A model generated the notes under the pieces. That model worked only from the letters and a program-made list of their open reading frames with translations. It was not told where the DNA came from and ran no database searches. From the NCBI GenBank assembly GCA_943331105.2, contig CALQKH020000008.1, forward strand, positions 105,051 to 169,050: a stretch of DNA of 64,000 bases, written 5' to 3'. How positions within the stretch are numbered: position 1 is the stretch's first letter; each line of letters starts with the position of its first letter. Both the position numbers and the translations under genes were made by a program. The stretch is from Akkermansia muciniphila. Its GTDB lineage: Bacteria > Pseudomonadota > Gammaproteobacteria > Burkholderiales > Burkholderiaceae_C. Shown here piece after piece: positions 16,804-26,363 of this stretch.

Positions 16804-17550
16804 ATGCCTTTGCAAACCGTGGCCCCGCAGCGTCTGTACCGCCAAATTGCCGAGCAACTCAGGCAACTCATGGTGTCGGGCGAATTCGCGCTCGGTTCGC
16901 GCTTGCCCGCAGAACGGGACTTGGCCTTGCAATTGGGCGTGAGTCGCCCCTCGGTGCGTGAGGCGCTGATTGCGCTTGAGGTCGAAGGCATGATCGAAGT
17001 GCGTACCGGTTCAGGCATTTACGTGCAGCGCACCCAAGCGGTGGCCAAGTCCAAATCTGCACCCAAAGCCAAACACCTCGCCGCCCACGACACGGACACA
17101 CCTTCCGAATGGGGCCCTCTGGAAGTGATGAGCGCCCGTTTGCTGATCGAAGCCGAAGTCGCTGCATTGGCCGCCACACATGCGCAAAAAGCTGACATCA
17201 AAGCCATCAAAGCCGGTTTGCAACAAATGAAACTTGAAGCCGCCCGCAACAAGGAACCACGCGATGGCGACGAAGCCTTTCATGCGGGCATTGCCAAGGC
17301 CTGCGGCAACAGCGTGTTGCTCGACACCGTACAGCGCTATTGGCAAGCCCGCAACGGCCCCCTGTTTGAGCGGCTGGGCGACTATTTTGAACACCCCGAG
17401 TCTTGGCAAACCGCCATCGCCGAACACCAACAGGTACTGTGGGCCATTGAGGCGCACGACGCGCCTGCTGCCCGCAAAGCCATGCAAAAACACTTGAAAC
17501 AAGCCCACAAAAGATACAGCGCGAGCTGGCGCCGCGCGCCTGCCCGTTAG
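16804..17550 (+). CDS. FadR-subfamily GntR transcriptional regulator
   Basis: A 248-residue regulator. The winged helix-turn-helix spans about residues 10-76 (LYRQIAEQLRQLMVSG, LPAERDLALQLGVSRPSVREAL, GSGIYV). A Lys/Ala-rich linker leads to an FCD domain (about 105-235) with metal-ligand Asp/His positions in DEAFHAGIA, AEHQQV and KHLKQAH. Relatives (UxuR, ExuR, DgoR, LldR) release DNA on binding sugar acids. The divergent position and operator imply control of both sugar-acid operons. Confidence 0.87.
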   Translation: MPLQTVAPQRLYRQIAEQLRQLMVSGEFALGSRLPAERDLALQLGVSRPSVREALIALEVEGMIEVRTGSGIYVQRTQAVAKSKSAPKAKHLAAHDTDTPSEWGPLEVMSARLLIEAEVAALAATHAQKADIKAIKAGLQQMKLEAARNKEPRDGDEAFHAGIAKACGNSVLLDTVQRYWQARNGPLFERLGDYFEHPESWQTAIAEHQQVLWAIEAHDAPAARKAMQKHLKQAHKRYSASWRRAPAR

Positions 17551-17630
17551 CTCGCCAGTGAGATGGTCAGCCAAAGGCATGCAGTTTTTTTTCGCGTCAG
17601 CATTTTTTCAAAACCAACGAGGAGACTTTG

Positions 17631-18626
17631 ATGAGCAAACGATTCACCCTGAAGACCCTGGCCACCTTAGGCGCTTTTGCTGTGGGGGCCATGACCGTGC
17701 TGGGCAGCACGGCTGTGCAAGCCCAACAAAAACTCAAATGGGCCCACGTTTATGAAACGTCCGAGCCCTTCCACACCGAATCGGTCTGGGCAGCCGAAGA
17801 GATCAAAAAACGCTCCAATGGCAAGTTCGACATCCAGGTATTTCCAGCTTCCACACTGGGCAAAGAGACCGACATCAACCAAGGCCTGACCCTGGGCACA
17901 GTGGACATGATCATCAGCGGCCCCTCTTTTGCGGCGCGCACCTACCCCCGTTTTGGCATCGCCTACTACCCCTTCATCTTCCGCGATGGCGACCACCTGC
18001 TGGCTTACGCCAAGAGCCCTGTATTCCAGGAAATGATTGGTGAATTCCGTGCCCGCACGGGCATTCAGGTCACGGCCTACACCTACTACGGTGCACGCCA
18101 CACCACAGCCCAGAGACCCTTCACCAACTGCGCCGGCATGAAGGGCATCAAGATCCGCGTGCCCGATGTGCCCGCCTACCGCGCCACACCTGAGGCCTGC
18201 GGTGCCAACCCCACACCCATTGCTTTTGCCGAGGTGTATCTGGCCCTGCAAAACGGCACCGTGGAAGCCCAGGAGAACCCCTTGACCACGATCGAGGCCA
18301 AGAAGTTTTTTGAAGTCCAAAAAGCCATCATGCTCACCGGTCACATCGTGGACGGCTTGACCACACAGATTGCCCCTCACCTCTGGAATCGCTTGAGCGA
18401 TGCCGAAAAGAAGATCTTCACCGATGTGACCCAGGAAGCTGCGGTGCGCGCATCGGCCAAGGTCAAGGCCCGCGAAGCCGAGTTGGTGGAAGAGTTCCGC
18501 AAGAAAGGTTTGCAGATGGTGCAAGTCGACCGCAAATCCTTCCAGGATGCGGTGCTGAAAAACAAGCCTCTGACAGGCATGGGCTTCACGCAGTCTGACT
18601 TCGACAAGATCCAGGCCGCCAGGTGA
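17631..18626 (+). CDS. dctP: TRAP transporter substrate-binding protein DctP
   Basis: A 331-residue periplasmic binding protein with a signal peptide (about 1-32, ending AVQAQ). It follows the DctP pattern: LKWAHVYETSEPFH at the mature N-terminus, FPASTLGKETDINQGLTLGTVDM, and the conserved arginine segment MKGIKIRVPDVPAYRA that salt-bridges the substrate carboxylate. GGAG lies before ATG 17631. The substrate is probably a hexuronate or aldonate, judged from the catabolic genes around it. Two strong stem-loops follow its stop. Confidence 0.88.
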   Translation: MSKRFTLKTLATLGAFAVGAMTVLGSTAVQAQQKLKWAHVYETSEPFHTESVWAAEEIKKRSNGKFDIQVFPASTLGKETDINQGLTLGTVDMIISGPSFAARTYPRFGIAYYPFIFRDGDHLLAYAKSPVFQEMIGEFRARTGIQVTAYTYYGARHTTAQRPFTNCAGMKGIKIRVPDVPAYRATPEACGANPTPIAFAEVYLALQNGTVEAQENPLTTIEAKKFFEVQKAIMLTGHIVDGLTTQIAPHLWNRLSDAEKKIFTDVTQEAAVRASAKVKAREAELVEEFRKKGLQMVQVDRKSFQDAVLKNKPLTGMGFTQSDFDKIQAAR

Positions 18627-18661
18627 TCTTGAGGCTGCGCCCAAAGCACAGCCGACTCCAC

Positions 18662-18685
18662 CACGCTGGGCCATAGCCCAGCGTG
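18662..18685 (+). other. Intercistronic stem-loop 1 after dctP
   Basis: CACGCTGGGC and GCCCAGCGTG form a perfect ten-base stem around CATA. No T-run follows, so it is read as an mRNA-stabilising or attenuating hairpin rather than a full terminator. Confidence 0.65.
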
Positions 18686-18697
18686 CATTGGCATGAC

Positions 18698-18713
18698 CGG
18701 ACCCACGGGTCCG
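18698..18713 (+). other. Intercistronic stem-loop 2 after dctP
   Basis: CGGACC and GGTCCG pair around a CACG tetraloop, 12 bases after the first hairpin and 32 bases before dctQ. Together the two could raise binding-protein mRNA over the membrane subunits. Confidence 0.55.
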
Positions 18714-18745
18714 ATCATCCGCTTTTCAATTCCGAAAGATTTGCC

Positions 18746-19321
18746 ATGAGCAAGCTGCAAGACCTGGATGCCCTGCCCAAAGTCATGGGCGATGACGGCC
18801 AGTTCCACGCCACCGATGAGGCTGTGGATTTGTCCGGAACGCCCATCGAGGCTTGGGTGGCCTTGCTGTTTTTTTGGGCCTTGGGCCTGACGGTTTTTTA
18901 CCAATTTTTCACCCGCTATGTGCTCAACGATTCGGCTTCGTGGACCGAGGAGATCGCCCGGTATTTGTTGATTGCCACGGTCTTCACGGGCGCAGCCATT
19001 GGTGTGGCCAAGAACAACCACATTCAGGTTGATTTTTTCTTCCGCTTCATGCCCGCCAGGCTGTCCTACGCGGTGGCCTTGTTGGTGGATGTGATGCGCA
19101 TCGCATTTTTTGGCGCCGCCACCTTTTTGACGGGCCAGATGATGCAGAAATTGGGCAGTTACAAGATGACGATCATCGACTTGCCCATGAACTGGGTTTA
19201 CGGCGTGGTGATGGCCGGTTTTGCCGCCATGTGCTTGCGATCCATCTGGGTCATGCGCATCCACCTGCAGCGCGGCTACACCGTGCTGGAGCGTCCTGAA
19301 TCCGAAATGACGGACCGCTGA
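18746..19321 (+). CDS. dctQ: TRAP transporter small permease DctQ
   Basis: A 191-residue protein with four predicted membrane helices. Seen: WVALLFFWALGLTVFYQFFTRYVLNDSASWTEE split over the first helix and loop, the family-typical SWTEEIARYLLI, and a final helix near YGVVMAGFAAMCL. It links the binding protein to the large permease. The start is ATG 18746 (MSKLQDL). The cytoplasmic N-terminus of about 40 residues is longer than average. dctM follows after 34 bases. Confidence 0.85.
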   Translation: MSKLQDLDALPKVMGDDGQFHATDEAVDLSGTPIEAWVALLFFWALGLTVFYQFFTRYVLNDSASWTEEIARYLLIATVFTGAAIGVAKNNHIQVDFFFRFMPARLSYAVALLVDVMRIAFFGAATFLTGQMMQKLGSYKMTIIDLPMNWVYGVVMAGFAAMCLRSIWVMRIHLQRGYTVLERPESEMTDR

Positions 19322-19355
19322 ACAGCCCTCCCCCGAACGACAGAAAGCCCCTGCC

Positions 19356-20750
19356 ATGTTGAAAATCATTTTCCTGCTGCTGATGAGTGGCGGCATTCCG
19401 GTGGCCATTGCCATGGCGGGAGCCTCGCTCATTTACCTGTTTTTCGCCCAAAGCTCGCCGCCGTTTGTGGTGATTCACCGCATGGTCTCGGGCATCGACA
19501 GTTTTCCGTTGCTGGCTGTGCCTTTCTTCATCCTGGCGGGCAACTTGATGAACAACGCCGGCATCACCAACCGCATTTACAACTATGCGCTGGCCTTGGT
19601 GGGCTGGCTCAAGGGCGGTTTGGGCCACGTCAACGTGGTGGGCTCGGTCGTGTTTGCGGGCATGAGTGGCACAGCCATTGCCGATGCTGCAGGCTTGGGC
19701 ACCATCGAAGTCAAGGCCATGAAAGACCATGGCTACAGCACCGAATTTGCCGTGGGCGTCACCGCTGCTTCGGCCACGCTGGGCCCCATCATTCCGCCCA
19801 GCTTGCCGTTTGTGATCTACGGCATGATGGCCAACGTGTCGGTGGGCGCCTTGTTCCTTGCGGGCATCTTGCCCGGCATTTTGATGGCGCTGTTGATGAT
19901 GCTGACGGTGGCTTTCTTTGCGCACAAGAACGGTTGGGGCGCTGACATCAAATTCGAGTGGCCCCGCGTCATCAAGGCCTTGACGGAAACCGCCGTGGTT
20001 GTAGGCTGGCCTCTGGCCATTTGGTGGACCGTCAAAACCTTTGGCACACCGCCCCAAATGACGGTGTTTGTGGCTTTGGCCATTTTGTTTGTGGCCGACA
20101 AGCTGTTCAAGTTCCAAGCCGTCTTGCCCATCATGACCCCCATCATCCTGATCGGCGGCATGACCACAGGCGTGTTCACGCCGACCGAAGGGGCGATTGC
20201 TGCCTGTGTGTGGGCCTTGATTTTGGGCTTCTTCTGGTACCGCACCCTGAACCTGAAAATGTTCGTCAAAGTCTGCTTGGACACGGTCGAGACCACCGCC
20301 ACGGTCTTGTTCATCGTGGCCGCAGCCAGCATTTTTGGCTGGATGCTCACCGCCACAGGTGTGACCACCGCCATCTCTGCCTGGGTGCTGGGCTTCACCC
20401 AAGAGCCTTGGGTGTTTTTGTTGCTGGCCAATGCCTTGATGCTGTTTGTCGGCTGCTTCTTGGAGCCGACTGCCGCCATCACCATTCTTGTGCCGATCTT
20501 GGTGCCGATTTGCCAACAGCTGGGCATTGACCTGGTGCACTTCGGTCTGGTCATGGTGCTCAACCTGATGATCGGGTTGCTGCACCCGCCCATGGGCATG
20601 GTGCTGTTCGTGCTGGCCAGGGTGGCCAAGCTCAGTGTGGAACGCACCACCATGGCCATCTTGCCCTGGCTGTTCCCCTTGCTGGGCAGCCTGGCCATCA
20701 TCACCTACTTCCCTAACTTGGTGCTGTGGTTGCCCAAACAATTTTATTGA
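19356..20750 (+). CDS. dctM: TRAP transporter large permease DctM
   Basis: A 464-residue, strongly hydrophobic protein, somewhat longer than the usual 425. Family segments: LLAVPFFILAGNLMN, VFAGMSGTAIADAAGLG, GPIIPPSLPFVIYG, MTTGVFTPTEGA and NLMIGLLHPPMGMVLF. It forms the sodium-driven channel for substrate handed over by DctP. uxaA starts nine bases after its stop, so import and breakdown are co-transcribed. Confidence 0.9.
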   Translation: MLKIIFLLLMSGGIPVAIAMAGASLIYLFFAQSSPPFVVIHRMVSGIDSFPLLAVPFFILAGNLMNNAGITNRIYNYALALVGWLKGGLGHVNVVGSVVFAGMSGTAIADAAGLGTIEVKAMKDHGYSTEFAVGVTAASATLGPIIPPSLPFVIYGMMANVSVGALFLAGILPGILMALLMMLTVAFFAHKNGWGADIKFEWPRVIKALTETAVVVGWPLAIWWTVKTFGTPPQMTVFVALAILFVADKLFKFQAVLPIMTPIILIGGMTTGVFTPTEGAIAACVWALILGFFWYRTLNLKMFVKVCLDTVETTATVLFIVAAASIFGWMLTATGVTTAISAWVLGFTQEPWVFLLLANALMLFVGCFLEPTAAITILVPILVPICQQLGIDLVHFGLVMVLNLMIGLLHPPMGMVLFVLARVAKLSVERTTMAILPWLFPLLGSLAIITYFPNLVLWLPKQFY

Positions 20751-20759
20751 GACCTTGCC

Positions 20760-22286
20760 ATGAGTTCATTCATTCGACTGCACCCCGCCGACGATGTTGT
20801 CATTGCTCGCGCCCAACTGATGAGCGGGAGCACTGTGGACGGCGTGGCCGTGCGCGGCCTGATCCCGCCAGGCCACAAAATCGCCACCCGCGCCATCGCC
20901 GTGGGCGAGCCAGTTCGCCGCTACAACCAGATCATTGGCTTTGCGCATCAGCCCATCGCGCCCGGAGAGCATGTGCACACGCACAACTTGAACATGGGCG
21001 CTGAAAAAGGCAACTTTGAACGTGACTACGCCATCGGGCAAGACGTCAAACCCGAGCCTGCGCGCCAACAAGCCACCTTCATGGGCTACAAGCGTTCGGA
21101 CGGCCGCGTGGCCACACGCAACTACATCGGTGTGTTGTCGAGCGTCAACTGTTCGGCCACCGCCGCACGCGCCATTGCCGACCATTTTTCCAAACGCAAC
21201 AACCCCGCAGCACTCGCCAACTTCCCGAATGTGGACGGCGTGGTCGCTTTGACGCACGGCACTGGCTGCGGCATGGACAACGAGGGCATGGGCATGCAAT
21301 TGCTTGAGCGCACCTTGGCCGGCTATGCCACGCACGCCAACTTTTGGGGTGTGGTGGTGGTGGGTCTGGGCTGCGAAACCAACCAGCTCAACACCTGGCT
21401 GGCACACAGCAGCTTGCGCGAGGGCGACACACTCAAGGTCTTCAATATCCAGGACACGGGCGGCACACGTTTGACGGTGGAAAAAGGCATCCAGCTGATT
21501 GCAGAAATGCTGCCCCGCGCCAACGCGATCAAGCGCGAGCCTTGCAGTGCCGAACACATCACCGTGGGTCTGCAATGCGGCGGCTCAGATGGTTATTCGG
21601 GCATCAGCGCCAACCCGGCGCTGGGTGCGGCGGTGGATCTGCTGGTGCAGCACGGCGGCACCGCCATTCTGAGCGAGACGCCTGAGATTTATGGCGCCGA
21701 GCACTTGCTCACGCGCCGTGCAGTGAAGCCTGAGGTGGCGCACAAACTGATCGAGCGCATCCGCTGGTGGGAAAACTACACCGCCATCAACGGCGGCGAG
21801 ATGAACAACAACCCCTCACCCGGCAACAAGGCGGGCGGCCTGACGACTATCCTGGAGAAATCTTTGGGGGCTGTGGCCAAAGGCGGCACCAGCAACCTGC
21901 AAGCGGTCTATGAATACGCCGAGCCGGTCACGGCCAAAGGCTTTGTTTACATGGACACCCCCGGCTATGACCCCGTGAGCGCCACGGGCCAAGTGGCGGG
22001 CGGGGCCAACCTGATCTGCTTCACCACCGGGCGTGGCAGCGCTTATGGCTGCGCGCCCTCGCCCAGCCTGAAGTTCTCGACCAACTCGGCGCTTTGGAAA
22101 AAGCAGGAAGAAGACATGGACCTGAACTGCGGTGAGATCGTGGACGGCGGAGTGAGCATTGCCGAAATGGGCCAGCGCATCTTCGAGATGATTTTGGCCG
22201 CTGCTTCGGGCGAACCCACCAAGAGCGAACGCCACGGTTATGGCCAAAACGAGTTTGTGCCATGGCAAGTTGGCGCGGTCATGTAA
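20760..22286 (+). CDS. uxaA: UxaA/GarD-family altronate dehydratase
   Basis: A 508-residue dehydratase with an N-terminal SAF domain (about 10-100, HTHNLNMG) and the large UxaA/GarD domain: GYKRSDGRVATRNYIGVLSS, HGTGCGMDNEG, GLGCETNQ, GLQCGGSDGYSG and NPSPGNKAGGLTTILEKS. Iron-dependent, it converts D-altronate to 2-keto-3-deoxygluconate; galactarate or related acids are alternatives within the family. No uronate isomerase (uxaC) or KDG kinase is in the window. Confidence 0.85.
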   Translation: MSSFIRLHPADDVVIARAQLMSGSTVDGVAVRGLIPPGHKIATRAIAVGEPVRRYNQIIGFAHQPIAPGEHVHTHNLNMGAEKGNFERDYAIGQDVKPEPARQQATFMGYKRSDGRVATRNYIGVLSSVNCSATAARAIADHFSKRNNPAALANFPNVDGVVALTHGTGCGMDNEGMGMQLLERTLAGYATHANFWGVVVVGLGCETNQLNTWLAHSSLREGDTLKVFNIQDTGGTRLTVEKGIQLIAEMLPRANAIKREPCSAEHITVGLQCGGSDGYSGISANPALGAAVDLLVQHGGTAILSETPEIYGAEHLLTRRAVKPEVAHKLIERIRWWENYTAINGGEMNNNPSPGNKAGGLTTILEKSLGAVAKGGTSNLQAVYEYAEPVTAKGFVYMDTPGYDPVSATGQVAGGANLICFTTGRGSAYGCAPSPSLKFSTNSALWKKQEEDMDLNCGEIVDGGVSIAEMGQRIFEMILAAASGEPTKSERHGYGQNEFVPWQVGAVM

Positions 22287-22294
22287 TGACTTTC

Positions 22295-22318
22295 GGGACA
22301 GATCTTTAGCGCTGTCCC
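22295..22318 (+). other. Stem-loop between uxaA and Ldh-family gene
   Basis: GGGACAG and CTGTCCC form a perfect seven-base stem with a ten-base loop, nine bases after the uxaA stop. There is no T-run, so a processing or partial attenuation site is more likely than a terminator. Confidence 0.5.
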
Positions 22319-22336
22319 CAACCAATTAAACAGCAT

Positions 22337-23389
22337 ATGAGCCACACCATTTCTGCCCACGACCTGCGCACCAAGGTCACCCGCATCATTGAACAAGCGG
22401 GCAGCCTGCCTGCTGAAGCCGCGCAAGTGGCCGACAACCTGGTCATGGCCAACCTGAGCGGGCACGACTCGCACGGGGTGGGCATGGTGCCGCGCTATGT
22501 GGACGCAGTGCTCGAGGGCGGCCTGTCACCCAACACCGGTGTGAAAGTGCTGCTGGACACCGGGCCCCTTTTGAATCTGGACGGCCAGCGTGGCTACGGA
22601 CAAATCACCGGCGTGCAGGCCATGCAGATGGGCATTGAGCGCGCCAAACAGCACGGCGTGTGTACCGTGGCGCTCAGCCGATCGCACCACTTGGGCCGCA
22701 TCGGTCACTTTGCCGAAATGGCCGTGGCGCAAGGCCTCGTATCGGTGCACTTTGTGAACGTGCTCTCGCGCCCGGTGGTGGCCCCCTTTGGCGGGGGTGA
22801 CGGCCGCTTTGGCACCAACCCTTGCTGTATCGGTGTGCCCATGGGCAGCAGTGCCCCCTTTGTGCTGGACTTTGCCACCAGCCGCGTGGCGCAGGGCAAG
22901 ATGCGCGTGGCGCACAACAAAGGCGAGCAAGTGCCGCCGGGTTATTTGATCGACGAACACGGCCACCCGACCACCGACCCCGGCGTGGTGGTGGTGCCGC
23001 AGTCCAACGGTTTGTTTGGTGCGCTCATGACCTTTGGCGACCACAAGGGTTTTGGCATGGCCATGGCCTGCGAACTGCTGGGCGGCGCGCTCACCGGAAG
23101 CGGCACCTGGCACCGCGAAGCGGACCACCAACGCGCCGTGCTCAACGGCATGCTGACCATGCTGATCGACCCCGTGCGTCTGGGCACTCAAGCCCTGTTC
23201 GAGCAAGAAGCCCTGGCTTTTGCCGACTGGTTGCGCCAAAGCCCCGATGCTCCGGGCAGCGACGGCGTGAAGCTGGCGGGCGAGCCCGAACGCACTGCAC
23301 GCGCTGAGCGCGAGCAAACCGGCATCTGGATCGACGACGCCACCTGGGCCGAAATCGAGGCATCTGAGAAAAAGCTGGCAGGGCGTTGA
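22337..23389 (+). CDS. Ldh/YbiC-family NAD(P)-dependent oxidoreductase
   Basis: A 350-residue member of the malate/L-lactate/ureidoglycolate dehydrogenase family, unrelated to Rossmann lactate dehydrogenases. The diagnostic GHDSHGVGMVPRYV segment (about 41-54) includes the catalytic histidine. Others are RSHHLGRIGHFAEMA, GTNPCCIGVPMG and DHKGFGMAMACELLGGALTG. Relatives reduce 2-keto acids such as 2,3-diketogulonate. In this cluster it may interconvert a keto acid and hydroxy acid, for example a product of FAH cleavage; this is inference. Confidence 0.8.
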   Translation: MSHTISAHDLRTKVTRIIEQAGSLPAEAAQVADNLVMANLSGHDSHGVGMVPRYVDAVLEGGLSPNTGVKVLLDTGPLLNLDGQRGYGQITGVQAMQMGIERAKQHGVCTVALSRSHHLGRIGHFAEMAVAQGLVSVHFVNVLSRPVVAPFGGGDGRFGTNPCCIGVPMGSSAPFVLDFATSRVAQGKMRVAHNKGEQVPPGYLIDEHGHPTTDPGVVVVPQSNGLFGALMTFGDHKGFGMAMACELLGGALTGSGTWHREADHQRAVLNGMLTMLIDPVRLGTQALFEQEALAFADWLRQSPDAPGSDGVKLAGEPERTARAEREQTGIWIDDATWAEIEASEKKLAGR

Positions 23390-23439
23390 GCATTGTCTGA
23401 CCCCAACTTCCCGCTTGGGAGCCCACTCCTCTGACACCC

Positions 23440-24858
23440 ATGCACCTGTGCGCTCTGAACCTGGCATCGCTGCCGGCTGACATCCACACGCCCACTTACG
23501 ACCGCCGCCGCCATGCGCCTGGTGTGGTGCACCTGGGGCTGGGCGCCTTTCACCGGGCGCACCAGGCCATGGTTTTTGACCGACTGCTGAGCGCAGGCGA
23601 TACGCGCTGGGGCATCCACGGGGTGGGCATGACACGGCCTGATTTGGTCAACGCCTTGCGTGCGCAAGATGGCCTGTACGCCGTGCGTGTCGCCGATGAT
23701 CAAGGAGTGCAGTGGCATGTGCCTGGCGCGCTTTGGCGCATGCATGTGGCCGCCACTGAGCGCGACGACGTGGTTCAAGCCATTGCCGCACCCAGTACCC
23801 GCTGGGTCACCCTCACCGTCACCGAAAAAGGCTATACACCGGCCTTGGCCCAGCTGCTGCTTGACGGTTTGCGCCTGCGGCAGCTCGCAGGTTTGCCGGG
23901 CATCACGGTGGCATCGTGCGACAACCTGCAAGGCAATGGCCACAGGCTGCTGGCTTTGGTGAAAGGCGAGATCGCCACCCAAGACACCACGCCGCAAGGC
24001 GCGGATTTGCTGAGCTGGATCGACACGCACTGCGCCTTTCCATGCAGCATGGTTGACCGCATCGTGCCTGCTGCCACCGCCGAAGTGCTGGCCGCCGCCA
24101 GTCAGGCGCTGGGTCTGCGTGACGACGCAACGCTGAGCACCGAGGGCTTTTGGGAATGGGTGATCGAAGACCGCTTTGCCGACCCGCTGGATGCCGCCCT
24201 GCTTCAAAGCGCGGGCGTGCGCGTCACGCCCTATGTGCACAGCTACGAAGAAGCCAAGCTGCGCATGCTCAACGGCAGCCACTCGGCCATGGCACTTATG
24301 GGCGCAGTCACCGGCAGGCCTTTCATTGCGAGCTGCATCGGTGAGCCACACATCCGCAGTTTCGTGCACCGCCTGATGAGCCGCGAAGTCGCACCGCACT
24401 TGGCCCGAAGCGACTGGGCCGACTACCGGGACGCACTGATTGCCCGCTTTGGCAACCCTTACCTCAAGCACGGCGTGCACCAGATCGCCACCGACAGCTC
24501 GCAAAAAATTCCGCAACGCTGGCCACCCTCGGTGCTGGGGCAAATCACGCAAGGCGCTTCATTTGAACACCACGCGCTGGCCGCCGCTGTTTTTTTGCGC
24601 TACACGCTGGGCGTGGACGAACAAGGTCAGGCTTACAGCCTGAACGACCCGCAAGCCGAGATCCTCACAGCCCTGGGCGCCGCGCAACGCACCGAGCCCG
24701 AGGCCTGCGTGCGCGCTCTGTTGGCCCGAGAAGACCTTTGGGGCAAGGCACTGCCAGACAACACCACCTGGACAGCCAGCGTGACACACTGGCACCAACA
24801 GGTTTTGCAACACGGTGTGGATGCAGCCATCCAGCAACTGCTGCAACAAGAAATCTGA
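23440..24858 (+). CDS. Mannitol dehydrogenase-family oxidoreductase (UxuB-like)
   Basis: A 472-residue long-chain polyol dehydrogenase. Seen: [16 protein letters not shown] (nucleotide binding, about 25-40), [10 protein letters not shown], and the family catalytic motif [16 protein letters not shown] (K-x4-N-x2-H). Members include fructuronate reductase UxuB, tagaturonate reductase and mannitol 2-dehydrogenase. Placement 16 bases before a D-mannonate dehydratase gene points to fructuronate/mannonate interconversion, but the family cannot be split by eye. Confidence 0.83.
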   Translation: MHLCALNLASLPADIHTPTYDRRRHAPGVVHLGLGAFHRAHQAMVFDRLLSAGDTRWGIHGVGMTRPDLVNALRAQDGLYAVRVADDQGVQWHVPGALWRMHVAATERDDVVQAIAAPSTRWVTLTVTEKGYTPALAQLLLDGLRLRQLAGLPGITVASCDNLQGNGHRLLALVKGEIATQDTTPQGADLLSWIDTHCAFPCSMVDRIVPAATAEVLAAASQALGLRDDATLSTEGFWEWVIEDRFADPLDAALLQSAGVRVTPYVHSYEEAKLRMLNGSHSAMALMGAVTGRPFIASCIGEPHIRSFVHRLMSREVAPHLARSDWADYRDALIARFGNPYLKHGVHQIATDSSQKIPQRWPPSVLGQITQGASFEHHALAAAVFLRYTLGVDEQGQAYSLNDPQAEILTALGAAQRTEPEACVRALLAREDLWGKALPDNTTWTASVTHWHQQVLQHGVDAAIQQLLQQEI

Positions 24859-24874
24859 ACACGGGATACGCCCC

Positions 24875-26095
24875 ATGAAAATCACCGCCGCCCGTGTCAT
24901 CGTCTGCAGCCCCGGCCGCAACTTTGTCACGCTGAAGATCGAGACCGACCAAGGCGTCTACGGCGTGGGCGACGCCACACTCAATGGCCGCGAGTTGGCC
25001 GTGGTCAGCTACCTCGAAGACCATGTGATCCCCTGTCTGATCGGTCGCGACCCGCAGCAGATTGAGGACATTTGGCAATACCTCTACAAAGGCGCTTACT
25101 GGCGGCGCGGCCCGGTGACCATGAGCGCGATTGCCGCCGTGGACACCGCCCTGTGGGACATCAAGGCCAAGATGGCGAACATGCCGCTGTATCAGCTCTT
25201 GGGCGGGCGCAGCCGCACGGGCGTGATGGTCTATGGCCATGCCAACGGCCGCGACACCGCCGAGACGGTGGACGAAGTCTTGCGCCACAAGGAAGAAGGC
25301 TATTTGGCCATACGCGCCCAAAGCGGCGTGCCTGGGCTGAACAAGGTCTATGGCGTGAATGGTGTGAACAGTGCGAACCGCCTGTACGAACCCGCTGATG
25401 GGAACCTGCCGAGCGAACACGACTGGAGCACCGACAAGTATTTGCGCCACACGCCCGGCCTGTTTGAAGCTGTGCGCGAAGCCGTAGGCCCCGACATCCA
25501 TTTGCTGCACGACGTACACCACCGCCTAACCCCCATTGAGGCGGGCCAGTTGGGCAAAGCGCTGGAGCCCGTGCGAATGTTCTGGATGGAAGACCCGACA
25601 CCTGCCGAAAACCAAGATGCTTTCCAGTGGATACGCCACCACACCACCACACCGATTGCGGTGGGTGAGATTTTCAACAGCATTTGGGACTGCAAGACGC
25701 TGATCGAGAAACAGCTGATCGACTACATCCGCACCACCGTGGTCCACGCGGGCGGCATCACGCACCTGCGTCGCATCGCCGACTTGGCGAGCCTGTACCA
25801 AGTGCGCACCGGCTGCCACGGTGCCACCGACTTGTCACCGGTGTGCATGGGTGCGGCCCTGCACTTTGACACCTGGGTGCCCAACTTTGGCGTGCAAGAG
25901 TTCATGCCGCACAGCGAAGAAATGTTGTCGGTCTTCCCACACGACTACCGCTTTGAGCGCGGAATGATGCACTGCGGCGAATCCCCCGGCCATGGGGTGG
26001 ACATCGACGAGAAGCTGGCGGCCAAGTACCCGTACCAAAGGGCTTATCTGCCGGTGAACCGGCTGCAGCATGATGGGACCTTGTGGAGCTGGTGA
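24875..26095 (+). CDS. D-mannonate dehydratase, ManD/RspA family
   Basis: A 406-residue enolase-superfamily protein with the ManD hallmark segments: [54 protein letters not shown] and [16 protein letters not shown]. It dehydrates D-mannonate to 2-keto-3-deoxy-D-gluconate; some relatives are low-activity or use D-gluconate. ATG 24875 is used because the open frame before it runs through the previous gene. Last gene of the plus-strand operon. Confidence 0.88.
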   Translation: MKITAARVIVCSPGRNFVTLKIETDQGVYGVGDATLNGRELAVVSYLEDHVIPCLIGRDPQQIEDIWQYLYKGAYWRRGPVTMSAIAAVDTALWDIKAKMANMPLYQLLGGRSRTGVMVYGHANGRDTAETVDEVLRHKEEGYLAIRAQSGVPGLNKVYGVNGVNSANRLYEPADGNLPSEHDWSTDKYLRHTPGLFEAVREAVGPDIHLLHDVHHRLTPIEAGQLGKALEPVRMFWMEDPTPAENQDAFQWIRHHTTTPIAVGEIFNSIWDCKTLIEKQLIDYIRTTVVHAGGITHLRRIADLASLYQVRTGCHGATDLSPVCMGAALHFDTWVPNFGVQEFMPHSEEMLSVFPHDYRFERGMMHCGESPGHGVDIDEKLAAKYPYQRAYLPVNRLQHDGTLWSW

Positions 26096-26363
26096 GGGCC
26101 TTTGACTATCCGGGGTCTGGTGTGCAGCGAAAGAAGTCGTCCGCATAAAGCAGCTAATCCTCTGCTGTCGGCCAATCTGTTTCACTCGGTATCAAAGCGT
26201 CAATGTCTGCCATCGCTGCTTAACATTCTTTGGCTATATTGGGAATCATAGTTTTTGCTCCGGCTTCAAACAAGCCATGGGTATTCAAAGAAATGAAACT
26301 CAAATTACGGATTTACGGGTTGACACCTATTTGTTGGCGCTGGCACCTCCTCAAAATGACCCT
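26096..26363. other. Intergenic region with lower GC
   Basis: These 268 bases separate the sugar-acid operon from a broken hydrolase. From about 26150 the base composition becomes more AT-rich than the operon. No RNA gene, clear promoter or terminator was recognised. Confidence 0.3.

Noticed and set aside
17560..17575. A second GntR-like site (TGGTCAGCCA) before dctP
   Set aside because: Only TGG and CCA are symmetric; it lacks the ACCA half-site and outer arms of the site at 16756-16774.
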